This document shows positions 12,596-21,047 of a DNA stretch of 50,194 nt, in pieces. How positions within the stretch are numbered: position 1 is the first letter of the stretch; each line of letters opens with the position of its first letter. Origin of the DNA: Frankia sp. AgB32 (lineage in GTDB: Bacteria; Actinomycetota; Actinomycetes; Frankiales; Frankiaceae). The DNA is taken from positions 1-50,194 of the forward strand of contig NZ_JALKFX010000050.1 in the NCBI RefSeq assembly GCF_023243045.1, read 5' to 3'. The position numbers and the translations under genes were made by a program. Under the pieces are notes generated by a model that did no database searches, was not told the origin of the DNA, and saw only the letters and a list, made by a program, of their open reading frames with translations.

Positions 12596-13963
12596 ATGCC
12601 TCGCCGCCGCTGGCTCGGCCTCACCGCAACGTTGCTGCTCGCCACCGCGGTGGGAGCGTGTTCCAGCGCCGGGGGCGCCTCGGCGAACGTCAGGTCGACG
12701 GCTCTCGCCCGCGAGCTGGCGGGCGCCATGGGACCGCCGGACACATCACGTCTGCCGATCCTGTTCATCCACGGAAACCTCGGCTCGGGTGATCTGTTCG
12801 AAACCCAGGCGCAGCGTTTCACCAGCAACGGCTATCCGACGGATCGGATAGCCGCCTTCGACTGGGACGCGTCCCGACCGGCCTCCCCCCGGGAGAAGTC
12901 GTTTCCGCAGCTCGACGCCGAGATTCAGCACCTCCTGGCGGCCACCGGCATGAAGAAGATCGACATGGTGGGCCAGTCGGAGGGCGCCGAGCTCGCGCAG
13001 AAGTACCTGGCCAGCTCGCCCGAGCGCGCCGCCCGCGTCGCCCACCTGGTCAGTCTGGACGGGGAGCAGATCTTCAACGCTCCCAAGGGGGTGCCGATGC
13101 TTGTCGTGTGGGGCGGCGGCGACCCGTCCCGACGTATCAACGGGGCGGTCAACATCCGCTTCCTGGAGCAGGAACGTGACGGGCTGACCACCTCGACGGA
13201 GACCTTCCGGCAGATGTTCCGCTTCCTGACCGGCGCCGATCCGCTCACCACCGACGTGACTCCGGACTCGGCCCGGATCGAGCTCGCCGGGCGGGCGCTG
13301 CTCTTTCCCGCCAACGCCCCCGTCGGCGATGCCCGGCTGGAGGTGTACCGGGTTGATCCGAAAACGGGCCGACGCGCGCCGGACGGACTGCAGGCGCTCC
13401 TCAAAATCGGCGCCGACGGGTCGTGGGGGCCGGTGCGCGCGGACGGGACGGCCAGTTACGAGTTCGCGATCGTCCGCACGGGCGAACCCGTTCATCACTT
13501 CTACTACCAGCCGTTCCAGCGAAGCGATCGCCTGATCCGCCTCCTGACCAGCGCGCCGGACAAGGAACTCGGCGGCGGGATGACGGCCGATGCCGGCCAG
13601 ACCGACCTCGTCGTCGATCGTGGTCTGGAATGGTGGGGCGATCAGGGTGACGCGAGCGACATCCTCACCGTCGACAACACCAATGTGATCACCGCGACGA
13701 ACATGCCCCGCGCGAAGCTGGCGAACTCCATCTACATCTTCGACCGCGGTTCGGACCACGCCTCCGACGTGGCGACCCCGATTCCCGCCTACTTTCAGAT
13801 CGGCTTCATCACGGGGGTCGATCTCAGCATTCCGTCGGGAGATCGGTCGCTGGCGGTCGCACTGACCCCGCGCGGGCAGACCGCGAAGCGCACCGTCCTG
13901 GCCGTGCCCGCCCTGCCGTCGAAGACCGATCGGCTGACGCTGCACTTCCGGACCGACCCGTAG
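12596..13963 (+). CDS. secreted lipoprotein alpha/beta hydrolase (esterase/lipase-like)
   Basis: 455 residues. The N-terminal signal PRRRWLGLTATLLLATAVGAC fits a lipoprotein signal, with the lipid-bearing Cys in VGAC, so the protein should be tethered outside the membrane. An alpha/beta hydrolase core follows. It has the oxyanion-type LFIHGNLGSGD strand and nucleophile elbow GQSEG, then a C-terminal half of beta-rich sequence without clear assignment. The overall pattern recalls secreted lipases and esterases of actinobacteria; the substrate is unknown. ATG 12596 has GGAAAGGGG seven bases upstream and leaves an intact signal, so it is preferred over upstream starts. Twin arginines precede the hydrophobic stretch, so Tat export is possible. 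Confidence 0.82.
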   Translation: MPRRRWLGLTATLLLATAVGACSSAGGASANVRSTALARELAGAMGPPDTSRLPILFIHGNLGSGDLFETQAQRFTSNGYPTDRIAAFDWDASRPASPREKSFPQLDAEIQHLLAATGMKKIDMVGQSEGAELAQKYLASSPERAARVAHLVSLDGEQIFNAPKGVPMLVVWGGGDPSRRINGAVNIRFLEQERDGLTTSTETFRQMFRFLTGADPLTTDVTPDSARIELAGRALLFPANAPVGDARLEVYRVDPKTGRRAPDGLQALLKIGADGSWGPVRADGTASYEFAIVRTGEPVHHFYYQPFQRSDRLIRLLTSAPDKELGGGMTADAGQTDLVVDRGLEWWGDQGDASDILTVDNTNVITATNMPRAKLANSIYIFDRGSDHASDVATPIPAYFQIGFITGVDLSIPSGDRSLAVALTPRGQTAKRTVLAVPALPSKTDRLTLHFRTDP

Positions 13964-13982
13964 GACCCGGCGGCCCGGCGGC

Positions 13983-14720
13983 CTACATCAGCGCCCGGCG
14001 GACATCGGCCAGTGCCGCCGCCCGCCCGGCCCGGTAGGCGTTCTGCTCGCCCGTCGTCATCCAGCGGGCGTCCGGATCGGGCGCCGCGTACCTGGCGAGC
14101 AGTCCCTCACCGACCGTGGTGGGCCGCGGGGTCGGTGGTGAGCCGGGCGCCGGGTCGTAGGTGAGGACCGTCTCGCCTTCGCCGGGGATGACGGCCAGGG
14201 CGAGCCCGGCCGGTAGGCGGGCAAGGGCCCGCATCGCGTCCGCCGGATCGGAGCCCGCGCCCAGGGTGATCGCCCAGTGGTCCTGATCCCGCGCGGTCAC
14301 CGTCGCGGTCAAGTCGTTCGCACTGCCCGCCCCCGCCAATCCGGGGGGTCCGGCCAAATCGGCGGGGGCGGGACGGTGACCCTGCTTGGGCAGGGCAGGG
14401 CCACCTGCCGGTGGCCGTCTCTCCGGCGGGGCAGGCCGGGCAGGCGGCGCGGGAGCGGGGGGCCCGATCGGACCCCGCGCGGGCGGTGGCGGCAGCGTGG
14501 CCGTGGAGAGCTGCCATTCGTGCACGAAGAACCGTGCGGGCGCGACCTCGTAGTCGGCCCATCCCCGCTCGGTCGCGAAGCCGTCGGCCGCCGCCGCGCT
14601 GGCGAAGGTGATGACGATGTCCAGGACCTGCCGGTGCCCGCCGGGCGTGAACCGGACAACCCCGTAGACCACGGTCTCCTGTTCCCGGTACCCCGTCTGG
14701 TCTCGCACGGTCGTCACCAC
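13983..14720 (-). CDS. hypothetical protein with central Pro-rich linker
   Basis: 245 residues, no family recognised. The N-terminal 75 residues (VYGVVRFTPGGHRQVLDIVITFASAAAADGFATERGW) read like a small alpha/beta domain. A Pro/Ala/Gly-rich linker spans about residues 77-130, and a C-terminal alpha/beta part ends in a helix with AYRAGRAAALADVRRALM. No signal peptide or membrane segment. Starts at 14720 or 14717 (adjacent GTGs). It is convergent with the esterase gene, only 19 bases away, and diverges from the HTH-deformylase gene. Codon bias and length support a real gene; the function is unknown. Confidence 0.7.
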   Translation of the reverse strand: MVTTVRDQTGYREQETVVYGVVRFTPGGHRQVLDIVITFASAAAADGFATERGWADYEVAPARFFVHEWQLSTATLPPPPARGPIGPPAPAPPARPAPPERRPPAGGPALPKQGHRPAPADLAGPPGLAGAGSANDLTATVTARDQDHWAITLGAGSDPADAMRALARLPAGLALAVIPGEGETVLTYDPAPGSPPTPRPTTVGEGLLARYAAPDPDARWMTTGEQNAYRAGRAAALADVRRALM

Positions 14721-15472
14721 CTTTCCGCCGTTCGTGAGCGGCAGCGAACCGCCGGAGCGGGGAACGGCCAGCCACGCTGATGACCGTCACCCACGTCCGT
14801 GGTCGACCGCCGCGGCCGGTCGCCCTCCGTCCGCCCCCTCCCGACCGGGCCGGCGACGACCGGCCGTGGCGGCCGGGTGCGCCGACCCCGCCCGGCGGAG
14901 GTCGCGGCTCGACGCGGGGCGGGGCCGGCCTGGAAACAGAGTCGCCCGAACGGGGGTGGGCGGGAAACGTCAGTCAGGAATGCTCTTCTCGTATGGCCCG
15001 ACCGGACCGGGTGTGCATCGGTGCTCAGGGTGGCCCGATTCCTCCCTCACCCCCCAGATCGGAGCAGTGCGGGCGCGCCTGTACCCCCCGATCGGAGGGG
15101 TGTCCGGTGACCTCATCGGGTCTGACCCGTCCTCCGCCTAGCAGACCCGCCTTCCCATCGGCAGGAAATCGGCAGAGCTCGAATGTCAGATCTTCGACAA
15201 CCAGCGGACGACGGTAACGTGCGCCAACCCAATGCTCCTCTGGCATAGCGTCGCTATCCTGACGTGTCGGCTGCGGCGTAGTGCAACGGTCATGCCGGTA
15301 CATAGCCGACAGCACCCGCGTCCGGCCCGGCGGCACCTCCGCTGGCGGACGGGGGAACTACGGGGTGAGTGAGGGCGCCCGCGTCGCGGTGGTCGCCGGT
15401 GTTACCGGCCGTCTCGACGACGGGCCGGCGCGGCGACCGACGCGGTTCGCGCGCCCGAGGAAAGGCCGGTCG
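14721..15472. other. long intergenic region before HTH-deformylase gene
   Basis: About 750 bases without a convincing gene. Two similar elements, CCCCCCAGATCGGAG (15048-15062 area) and CCCCCCGATCGGAG (15086-15099 area), lie about 37 bases apart and could be paired regulator sites. A TATCCT at 15255-15260 could be a -10 box for the downstream gene, but no good -35 is seen. A minus-strand frame at 15025-15336 has weak codon bias. Confidence 0.35.
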
Positions 15473-17116
15473 ATGTCCTACGAGTCCGGCCCCTATCGGG
15501 TTTCCCCCGATCTGCTGGCCCGCGCGGAGTTCCGCGCGGCCTGCGCGGACCGGGACTTCCGCGCCGTTTTCCGGCTGATGAAGAAGTACGACGGGGCGAG
15601 CCAGAACCGGATCGCCTCCGCCGTCGAGGGCCTGAGCCAGAGCCGGGTAAGCCGGATCATGCAGGGCGACGACCGCATCGCGCGGCTGGCGCTCATCGAG
15701 CGGCTCGCCGATGCCCTGCGGATTCCCGGCGCGTACTTCCAGCTGGCCGCCCGCCCCTGGGAGTCCGGACCCGGGACGCGTGACGCCGCCGGGTCCCACG
15801 AGGCCGGCGGCGCCGCTCCCGCGACTGCGGCCGAACCTGCCGCGACCACGCGCGGCACCGGCGGCGGATCCGGGCCCGGTGCCGGAACCTCCGCCGGCGG
15901 CGGCCTGGTCGTCGAGGAGGACCGCGCCGAACTGCGCTACGACGACGGCATGTACGTCGCCCGCCAACGTCGCCTGGTCGTCAACACGGGCGTCGACCCC
16001 GTCACGCGCTACCTGATGCGGATCTCGGTCGACCGTTTCCCGGGCGACCAGGAGCGCGCCGCGCGGCTGTACCGGAGCAACCCGCTGCGCTGGGAGGAGC
16101 TCCAGCTCACCGCGCGCTGTGGCGACGAGCAGATGTCCTGGGAGATCAAGACCGACTGGGACGCGCTGAAGGAGGTCTGGCTGCTGTTCGAGAACAAGCG
16201 GGGCAGGTTTCCGCTGTATCCGGGCGAGTCGACCTTCATCGAGTACAGCTACCGCGTGAGCGAGGAGAAGTGGGGGCCGTGGTTCCAGCGTGCCGTCCGG
16301 GTGCCGACCACCTTCCTCTCCGTCGTGCTGGACTTCCCCGCCCAGGCGGACCCGGTGGTGTGGGGAATGGAGACGTCGATGACCGCGGACGCCTTCCCGT
16401 TCCGCACGGCCATCGCCCGCGCCGACGCCGGCGACCGGCGCGTGTTCACCTGGTCCACCGGTAATCCGCCACTGCATGCCCGGTATCGGCTGGAATGGAA
16501 CTTCCGGGCCGGGCGGCCCGGCCCGGCCGGCGCCGCCGGGAACTCCGAGGTGGGGCCGGGTCCCCGGCCCAGCGACCTGATGTCGACCGCGGGCATCGTC
16601 CAGGCGGGCGAGCCCATGCTGCGCGCACCGGCCCGCTTCTTCGACCTGCCGGCCGAGGCAGAGGACGCCCGCCGGGTGGTCGCCGAGCTGTCCTCGGCGA
16701 TGGAACGCGTGTCCGCCCTGCACACCTTCGGCAAGGGCATGGGTATCGCCGCTCCGCAGATCGGGATCAGCCGGGCGGCGGCCGTCGTCCGGTCCGCTGA
16801 CGGCGACATCCTCACGCTGCTCAACCCTCGGGTCATCGAGTCGTCCCCGGAGGCCGACGAGCAGTACGAGGGCTGTCTGAGCTTCTTCGACGTCCGCGGG
16901 GTCGTCCCCCGGCCGCTGGAACTGCAGGTGGAACACACCGACATCTCCGGCCGCCAGCACATCACGGTCTACCGGCAGGGCCTGGCCCGCCTGGTCGCGC
17001 ACGAGATCGACCACCTCTTCGGCCAGCTGTACACCGACCGGATGCGGCCCGGCACCACGCCGATCCCGGTCGAGCAGTACCGCGGCACCGGCTCGGCCTG
17101 GACCTACAACCCCTGA
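15473..17116 (+). CDS. HTH (XRE-like) - middle domain - peptide deformylase fusion
   Basis: 547 residues in three parts. Residues 15-95 carry an XRE-like helix-turn-helix (SQNRIASAVEGLSQSRVSRIMQGDDRIARLALIERLADALRIP). After a Gly/Ala/Thr linker, residues 145-350 form a beta-rich domain (DDGMYVARQRRLVVNTG to the RYRLEWNFR strand), which I do not assign. The C-terminal 170 residues are a peptide deformylase with all three metal-site motifs: GMGIAAPQIG (422-431), EGCLS with Cys468, and HEIDH with His510 and His514. Deformylases remove the formyl group from nascent N-termini and are normally about 170-220 residues, free-standing. Here the intact active site is tethered to a DNA-binding module. 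ATG 15473 has GAGGAAAGG seven bases upstream. A role as a regulator sensing or processing N-formyl peptides is speculation. Confidence 0.85.
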   Translation: MSYESGPYRVSPDLLARAEFRAACADRDFRAVFRLMKKYDGASQNRIASAVEGLSQSRVSRIMQGDDRIARLALIERLADALRIPGAYFQLAARPWESGPGTRDAAGSHEAGGAAPATAAEPAATTRGTGGGSGPGAGTSAGGGLVVEEDRAELRYDDGMYVARQRRLVVNTGVDPVTRYLMRISVDRFPGDQERAARLYRSNPLRWEELQLTARCGDEQMSWEIKTDWDALKEVWLLFENKRGRFPLYPGESTFIEYSYRVSEEKWGPWFQRAVRVPTTFLSVVLDFPAQADPVVWGMETSMTADAFPFRTAIARADAGDRRVFTWSTGNPPLHARYRLEWNFRAGRPGPAGAAGNSEVGPGPRPSDLMSTAGIVQAGEPMLRAPARFFDLPAEAEDARRVVAELSSAMERVSALHTFGKGMGIAAPQIGISRAAAVVRSADGDILTLLNPRVIESSPEADEQYEGCLSFFDVRGVVPRPLELQVEHTDISGRQHITVYRQGLARLVAHEIDHLFGQLYTDRMRPGTTPIPVEQYRGTGSAWTYNP

Positions 17117-17174
17117 CCCGGCAGGCCCCTGAGCCCGGCAGACCCTGAGCCCGGCAGACCCTGGGCCCGGCGGC
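17111..17174 (+). repeat. short tandem repeat after deformylase gene
   Basis: Four imperfect copies of a roughly 16-base unit (CCCTGAGCCCGGCAGA) start at the stop codon of the deformylase fusion. The first copy contains the TGA itself. Confidence 0.6.
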
Positions 17175-17185
17175 CACGCTCCGAG

Positions 17186-17202
17186 CCGGCACGCCGTGCC
17201 GG
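17186..17202 (+). terminator. GC hairpin downstream of deformylase fusion
   Basis: CCGGCAC and GTGCCGG arms with a three-base loop, 70 bases after the stop codon and followed by AAAAAA instead of U residues. It could end or protect the upstream transcript. It does not match the classic U-tailed form on either strand. Confidence 0.35.
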
Positions 17203-17539
17203 AAAAAAGCGACAGATCCGTTTACAGCGGTTGTCTCACCCATGCCGTACAGTGGCGAAAAACGTCCGAATAGGGCTTTTCCTCCCGCCCGGGCCACGAT
17301 ATTTTTCGACCAGCGACCACAGCCTGCCGCGACGGCCGACAGAATGATTATCACCACCGCCGGAAGAAGAGTGGCCACGGACCGCACATATTTCTCGGCA
17401 ACGTGGCCGGACGGCCGCCGACCTGGTATTTCAAAGAGCCGAGAGAGCAGTTAACATCGAGCGCACGCAGGCGCGCGAAACTGCTGAAAAAAGATCGAAA
17501 CAAGAACTTAGAACGTACTGTGCCCATCTTCACGCGCCC

Positions 17540-17570
17540 TTGCCTAACCGGGGTCACGCTGGGCTAAGTT
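17540..17570 (+). promoter_or_regulatory. possible promoter of the riboswitch-rpf unit
   Basis: TTGCCT at 17540-17545 and TAAGTT at 17565-17570 resemble -35 and -10 boxes with a slightly long 19-base gap. They would start transcription just before the aptamer. Judged by eye only. Confidence 0.3.
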
Positions 17571-17599
17571 CGTAGCCATGCCGTCAGCTGATGGCAGAC

Positions 17600-17762
17600 G
17601 TCGGGTGGCACGCCGAATCCTGCCCCCACCCGATAGAGACCAAACCAGCGGCAGGACCGGGGGAACCAATCGCGGGCGCCGAACCAGGGCGTCCTAGGGG
17701 TGAAGCCGCCAACGCGGCCGGGCATTCCCAGCCCGAATCCGACAGCTCACCTCGGAGGCGTG
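17600..17762 (+). promoter_or_regulatory. c-di-AMP riboswitch (ydaO-yuaA leader)
   Basis: The leader carries the conserved segments of the ydaO-yuaA class in order. These are CGCCGAATCCTGCC (17611-17624), GGCAGGACCGGGGGAACCAA (17650-17669), GGGGTGAAGCCG (17697-17708), and the 3' hallmark CCGAATCCGACAGCTCACC (17733-17751) with CTCGGAGGC. This class binds cyclic di-AMP and is usually a genetic OFF switch. In actinobacteria it often precedes rpf and other cell-wall hydrolase genes, which matches the gene 16 bases downstream. The ribosome binding site GGGGAAGGG comes straight after the aptamer, so translation or readthrough could be controlled. Confidence 0.92.
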
Positions 17763-17777
17763 GGGAAGGGCAATTAC

Positions 17778-18158
17778 ATGTCCAACGCTCGTACGCTCGG
17801 TCGGGGCCTCAACCGGATCAAGCTCGGCACTCGTGCCGCTGTTCTCATCACCACTCTCGCCGCCTCCGTGGGCGGTGGGCTCGCGCTGTCGCAGCCGGCC
17901 AGCGCGGCGCCGAACGCCGACCACTTCCTGCGCGCCGTGATTCCCTGCGAGTCCGGCGGCAACCCGCACGCCGTCAACTCCATCGGCGCCGGCGGCCTGT
18001 TCCAGTTCCTGCCCTCCACCTGGCACGGGCTGGGCGGCCACGGTCTGCCGCAGAACGCCAGCGTCGCGGAGCAGTGGCAGAAGGCGCGCAAGCTCTACGC
18101 CCAGGCTGGCACCAGCCCGTGGTACGCGTCGAAGCCCTGCTGGGGTCACCGGATCTGA
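17778..18158 (+). CDS. secreted Rpf/lysozyme-like cell-wall hydrolase
   Basis: 126 residues. The signal peptide has a charged start, a hydrophobic core (AAVLITTLAASVGGGLAL) and an ASA cleavage site after about residue 43. The mature part is a compact lysozyme-fold domain of the resuscitation-promoting-factor/transglycosylase type. It has CESGGNP with the likely catalytic Glu58, then GAGGLFQFLPSTWHGLGG and a closing Trp-Cys. Two cysteines (CES and KPCWG) probably pair. Such enzymes cleave peptidoglycan glycan strands and aid growth resumption. No LysM, G5 or other anchoring domain is present, so this is a minimal secreted form. Control by the c-di-AMP riboswitch upstream links its expression to wall and osmotic state. 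Confidence 0.88.
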   Translation: MSNARTLGRGLNRIKLGTRAAVLITTLAASVGGGLALSQPASAAPNADHFLRAVIPCESGGNPHAVNSIGAGGLFQFLPSTWHGLGGHGLPQNASVAEQWQKARKLYAQAGTSPWYASKPCWGHRI

Positions 18159-18280
18159 GGCCCCGAATCCGCGCCGACATCCGCACTCGGCCGGTTCTGA
18201 TCCGCACATGATCGATCGGATCGTGCTCGACAGATCGTGAGCCGACCGGCGCGAGGCGACGCGACCCAGCGCGCGGCTCA

Positions 18281-18316
18281 GGAAGCCCCGTCCTCCCTCC
18301 CGGGGGCGGGGCTTCC
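18281..18316. terminator. bidirectional hairpin between convergent genes
   Basis: Perfect 10-base arms GGAAGCCCCG and CGGGGCTTCC around a 16-base loop, placed between the rpf-like gene (plus) and the acyl-CoA dehydrogenase gene (minus). There is no long U tail. The position suggests it serves both strands. Confidence 0.6.
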
Positions 18317-18371
18317 GCCATTCCCGTTTCCGCTTTCCTTCGCGGCCCGCCCGGCCACTGCCAGGACACCG

Positions 18372-20552
18372 TTAGGACAGCAGGGGATCCCGGGGCAGGC
18401 CGAGGATCCGTTCGGCGATCTGGTTCCGCGAGATCTCCGATGTGCCACCGGCGATGGTCAGGGCCCGGGTGCCCAGCAGCGATCGGCCGGCGGGGCCGCC
18501 GAGACCCTCGTCGAAAGCGACGTCCGGGCCGGCGAACTCGACGACCAGCGCCGCGGTGCGCTGTCCGTGTTCGGCGGTGGCGAGCTTGGTGACGTTGCCC
18601 TCCGGGCCCGGGCCGCTGCCGTCGAGGGCGCGGGCGACCCAGCGCAGGTTGAGCAGCCGCAGCGCGCTCTCCTGCGCGAGATGCGTGCCGAGCCTGGACT
18701 CCGCGCCGGGAATCCGGTCGCCGTGCTGCCGCAGCAGCGCCAGGAGCTGGTCCCCGGCGCCCCCGCCGAGGTCACGGCCGAGGCTCACCCGTTCGTTGCC
18801 GAGCACGGTACGGGCGACCGCCCAGCCCCGGCCCGGATCCCCGACCACGTCATCGTCGGGGACGAAGACGTCGGTGAAGAACACCTCGTTGAAGTGGTAG
18901 TCGCCGGTGATGGTGCGCAGCGGCCGGACCTCCACGCCGTCGGCCCGCAGGTCGAGCACCATCGTGGTGATGCCGGCGTGCTTGCCGGCGGCCGGATCGG
19001 TGCGGACGGTGGCCAGCCCGTAGCGGCATCGATGCGCATCGGTGGTCCAGACCTTCTGACCGTTGACCAGCCAGCCGCCGTCGACCCGTTCCGCCCGGGT
19101 CCGCACCGCCGCGGCGTCCGACCCGGCGTCGGGCTCGCTGAACAGCTGGCACCACATCTCCGTGCCCAGCAGCGCCGGCCGGACCCAGCGGGCCACCTGC
19201 TCCGGCGAGCCATGCTGGACGACGGTCAACATCACCCAACCGGTGATCAGCAGGTTGGGCACCCGGATCTCGGCGGCCCGGAACTCCTGCTCGATGACGA
19301 GCTGGAGGCCCGGGGCGGCACCAAGACCCCAGGGCCGGGGCCAGTGCGGCTGCAGGTAGCCGGAGTCGACCAGCTGGCGCCGGCGCTCGTCCTCGGGCAG
19401 CGCGACGAGCTGTTCGGCGAACGCCCGCACCTCGGGCCGGGCCGCTTCCGCCTCCGCCGGCAGGTCGAACGCGGCAGCCCGGAGCACGCCGGCGCCGCGC
19501 AGGCGCGTCACGTCCCGCGCCGCCGCGCTCGGCTCCACCACCGCCCGCAGGGTCACGGCCCGCCGGTAGTGCAGGTGGGCCTCGTGCTCCCAGGTGTAGC
19601 CGATGCCCCCGTGCAGATGGATGTCGAGCTCGGCGTTCGCGACGTAGGCCGGCACCGCGAGGGCCGCGGCGACGGCGGCGGCCAGTTCGAACTCGCTGGC
19701 CGGCCCGTCGGCGGCGCGGGCCGCGTCCCAGCCCGCCGCCGTGGCAAGCTCCGCCGCGACCAGCATGTTCGCGGCGTGGTGCTTCACCGCCTGGAACGTC
19801 CCGATGGTCCGGCCGAACTGCTCGCGCACCTTCGCGTGGGCGGTGGCGGCCTCGACGCAGCCCTGGGCGCCCCCGATCGCCTCGGCGGCGACCAGGCTCC
19901 GCAGCACCGCCTCGGCGTACGGCCGGGCGCCGACGAGGCGATCGCCCGGTTCGACGCGCACCCCGGTGAGCAGCAGCCGGACGGAGCGGCGGGTGGGGTC
20001 GAGCGACGCGGGCGCCTGCACCGTCACGCCGGGAGCGGTCGGCACCAGCATGACGATGTCGTCGCCGACCGCGAGAAGCACCAGGGTCGCGAGGTGCCCG
20101 CCCAGGACGACCCCGGAGCGACCCGACACCCGCACCTCGCCGTCCGGCCCGGGGGGCCCGTCCGCGGCGAGGTCGCCGCCGAGGCCGAGAGCACCGATCG
20201 CCGTGCCCGCGGCGAGTCCCGGCAGCAGGGCGGCGCGCGTGGCCGGAGCACCCCTGGCCGCGATCAGCGCCGAGGCGACGACGGTCGGCAGAACCGGTCC
20301 GGGCGCGACCGCCCGGCCGGTCTCCTCGACGATGACCGCCAGCTCCGGCAGTCCCGCGCCGCCGCCGCCGAACTCCGCCGGGAGGTGCACCCCGAGCAGA
20401 CCGAGGTCGGCGAACTCCTTCCAGTAGCCGGGCAGGCCCTCCCCGCCCCCGTCCAGCAGCGACCGGGCGGCACCCCGGACATCGTGGGAGGTCAACAGCG
20501 ATCGCGTCGTCCGGGCCAGCTCCCGGTGTTCCTCGCTGATCGCTGTCCCCAT
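18372..20552 (-). CDS. two-domain acyl-CoA dehydrogenase
   Basis: 726 residues with two acyl-CoA dehydrogenase units in tandem, a layout known from actinobacterial FadE34-type enzymes. The N-terminal unit (about 1-375) ends with the helical KVREQFGRTIGTFQAVKHHAA block and HLHGGIGYTWEHEAHLHYRR. The C-terminal unit has MWCQLFSEPDAGSD, the GWLVNGQKVWTT flavin-binding strand, and near its end IAGGTSEISRNQIAERILGLPR. The enzyme would introduce an alpha-beta double bond into an acyl-CoA using FAD. In the FadE34 class substrates are often steroid side chains or branched acids; the substrate here is unknown. Start chosen at ATG 20552 with GAGGAGTC directly upstream. A palindromic operator lies about 60 bases upstream. 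Confidence 0.9.
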   Translation of the reverse strand: MGTAISEEHRELARTTRSLLTSHDVRGAARSLLDGGGEGLPGYWKEFADLGLLGVHLPAEFGGGGAGLPELAVIVEETGRAVAPGPVLPTVVASALIAARGAPATRAALLPGLAAGTAIGALGLGGDLAADGPPGPDGEVRVSGRSGVVLGGHLATLVLLAVGDDIVMLVPTAPGVTVQAPASLDPTRRSVRLLLTGVRVEPGDRLVGARPYAEAVLRSLVAAEAIGGAQGCVEAATAHAKVREQFGRTIGTFQAVKHHAANMLVAAELATAAGWDAARAADGPASEFELAAAVAAALAVPAYVANAELDIHLHGGIGYTWEHEAHLHYRRAVTLRAVVEPSAAARDVTRLRGAGVLRAAAFDLPAEAEAARPEVRAFAEQLVALPEDERRRQLVDSGYLQPHWPRPWGLGAAPGLQLVIEQEFRAAEIRVPNLLITGWVMLTVVQHGSPEQVARWVRPALLGTEMWCQLFSEPDAGSDAAAVRTRAERVDGGWLVNGQKVWTTDAHRCRYGLATVRTDPAAGKHAGITTMVLDLRADGVEVRPLRTITGDYHFNEVFFTDVFVPDDDVVGDPGRGWAVARTVLGNERVSLGRDLGGGAGDQLLALLRQHGDRIPGAESRLGTHLAQESALRLLNLRWVARALDGSGPGPEGNVTKLATAEHGQRTAALVVEFAGPDVAFDEGLGGPAGRSLLGTRALTIAGGTSEISRNQIAERILGLPRDPLLS

Positions 20553-21047
20553 GACTCCTCCATCACCGAGCCGAGCCGCCATCGGTGGCTCACGAACCCG
20601 GGCGATGCTGGCACGTTGGACTTGGCCGAGTCCAACGACCTCGCGACGATCATCTCGATGTGCCGGCCGGCCGGCGTCGGCGGTAGCTGCTCCGCCCGCA
20701 CCATCGCGAAGACCGAGTCCAACACCCGCCGCAGCGTTACTGTCGGCAGGACGGCCAGCCGGGGCCCCGCGTCGGCCGGAAGCAACGGCCAGTGGCCACG
20801 GCACCACGCCGATAGCACCACGCCTCGCACGTCGACTCGCACGTCGTCCGCTTTCTCCCGAGACAGCCCGACGCCCAGTCAGGTCAAGGCCACCCGGACG
20901 GCCGCCCGGCCTCGCGCGCATGCGCGGTCACGGTTCGGCTGCGTGAGGATTTCCGATCACGACCGGTGGACACCGGAGTAGCCGGGAAACCGCACCGCGC
21001 GATCACCGGGAGGCCTCGCGCCCCCGTCGACCGCCTCCCGTTCGCGG
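20553..21047. other. region between acyl-CoA dehydrogenase and rlmB
   Basis: About 500 bases. No gene is credible here. It contains the promoter/operator of the acyl-CoA dehydrogenase and the downstream end of rlmB. The inverted repeat at 20615-20636 and the isolated half-site at 20717-20724 are the main structures. Confidence 0.4.
20615..20636. promoter_or_regulatory. operator-like palindrome upstream of acyl-CoA dehydrogenase
   Basis: Perfect 8-base arms GTTGGACT and AGTCCAAC with a 6-base spacer, 62 bases upstream of the start codon. A further AGTCCAAC half-site lies at 20717-20724. This is typical of a TetR-family operator such as those controlling actinobacterial lipid catabolism genes. 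The regulator is not in the window. Confidence 0.55.

Larger units (their letters stand above)
17117..17590. other. intergenic region upstream of riboswitch
   Basis: No gene seen. It holds the tandem repeat, the 17186-17202 hairpin and a lower-GC stretch from 17210 to 17530. That stretch probably contains the promoter of the riboswitch-rpf transcript. Confidence 0.45.

Noticed and set aside
15025-15336. Minus-strand frame starting MPEEHWVG (from 15246)
   Set aside because: Third-position G/C is only about half, unlike real genes here, and the end of the frame is low in complexity.
20492-20842. Minus-strand frame upstream of the acyl-CoA dehydrogenase as a possible TetR regulator
   Set aside because: There is no helix-turn-helix pattern, it overlaps the start of the dehydrogenase gene, and it contains the operator palindrome.
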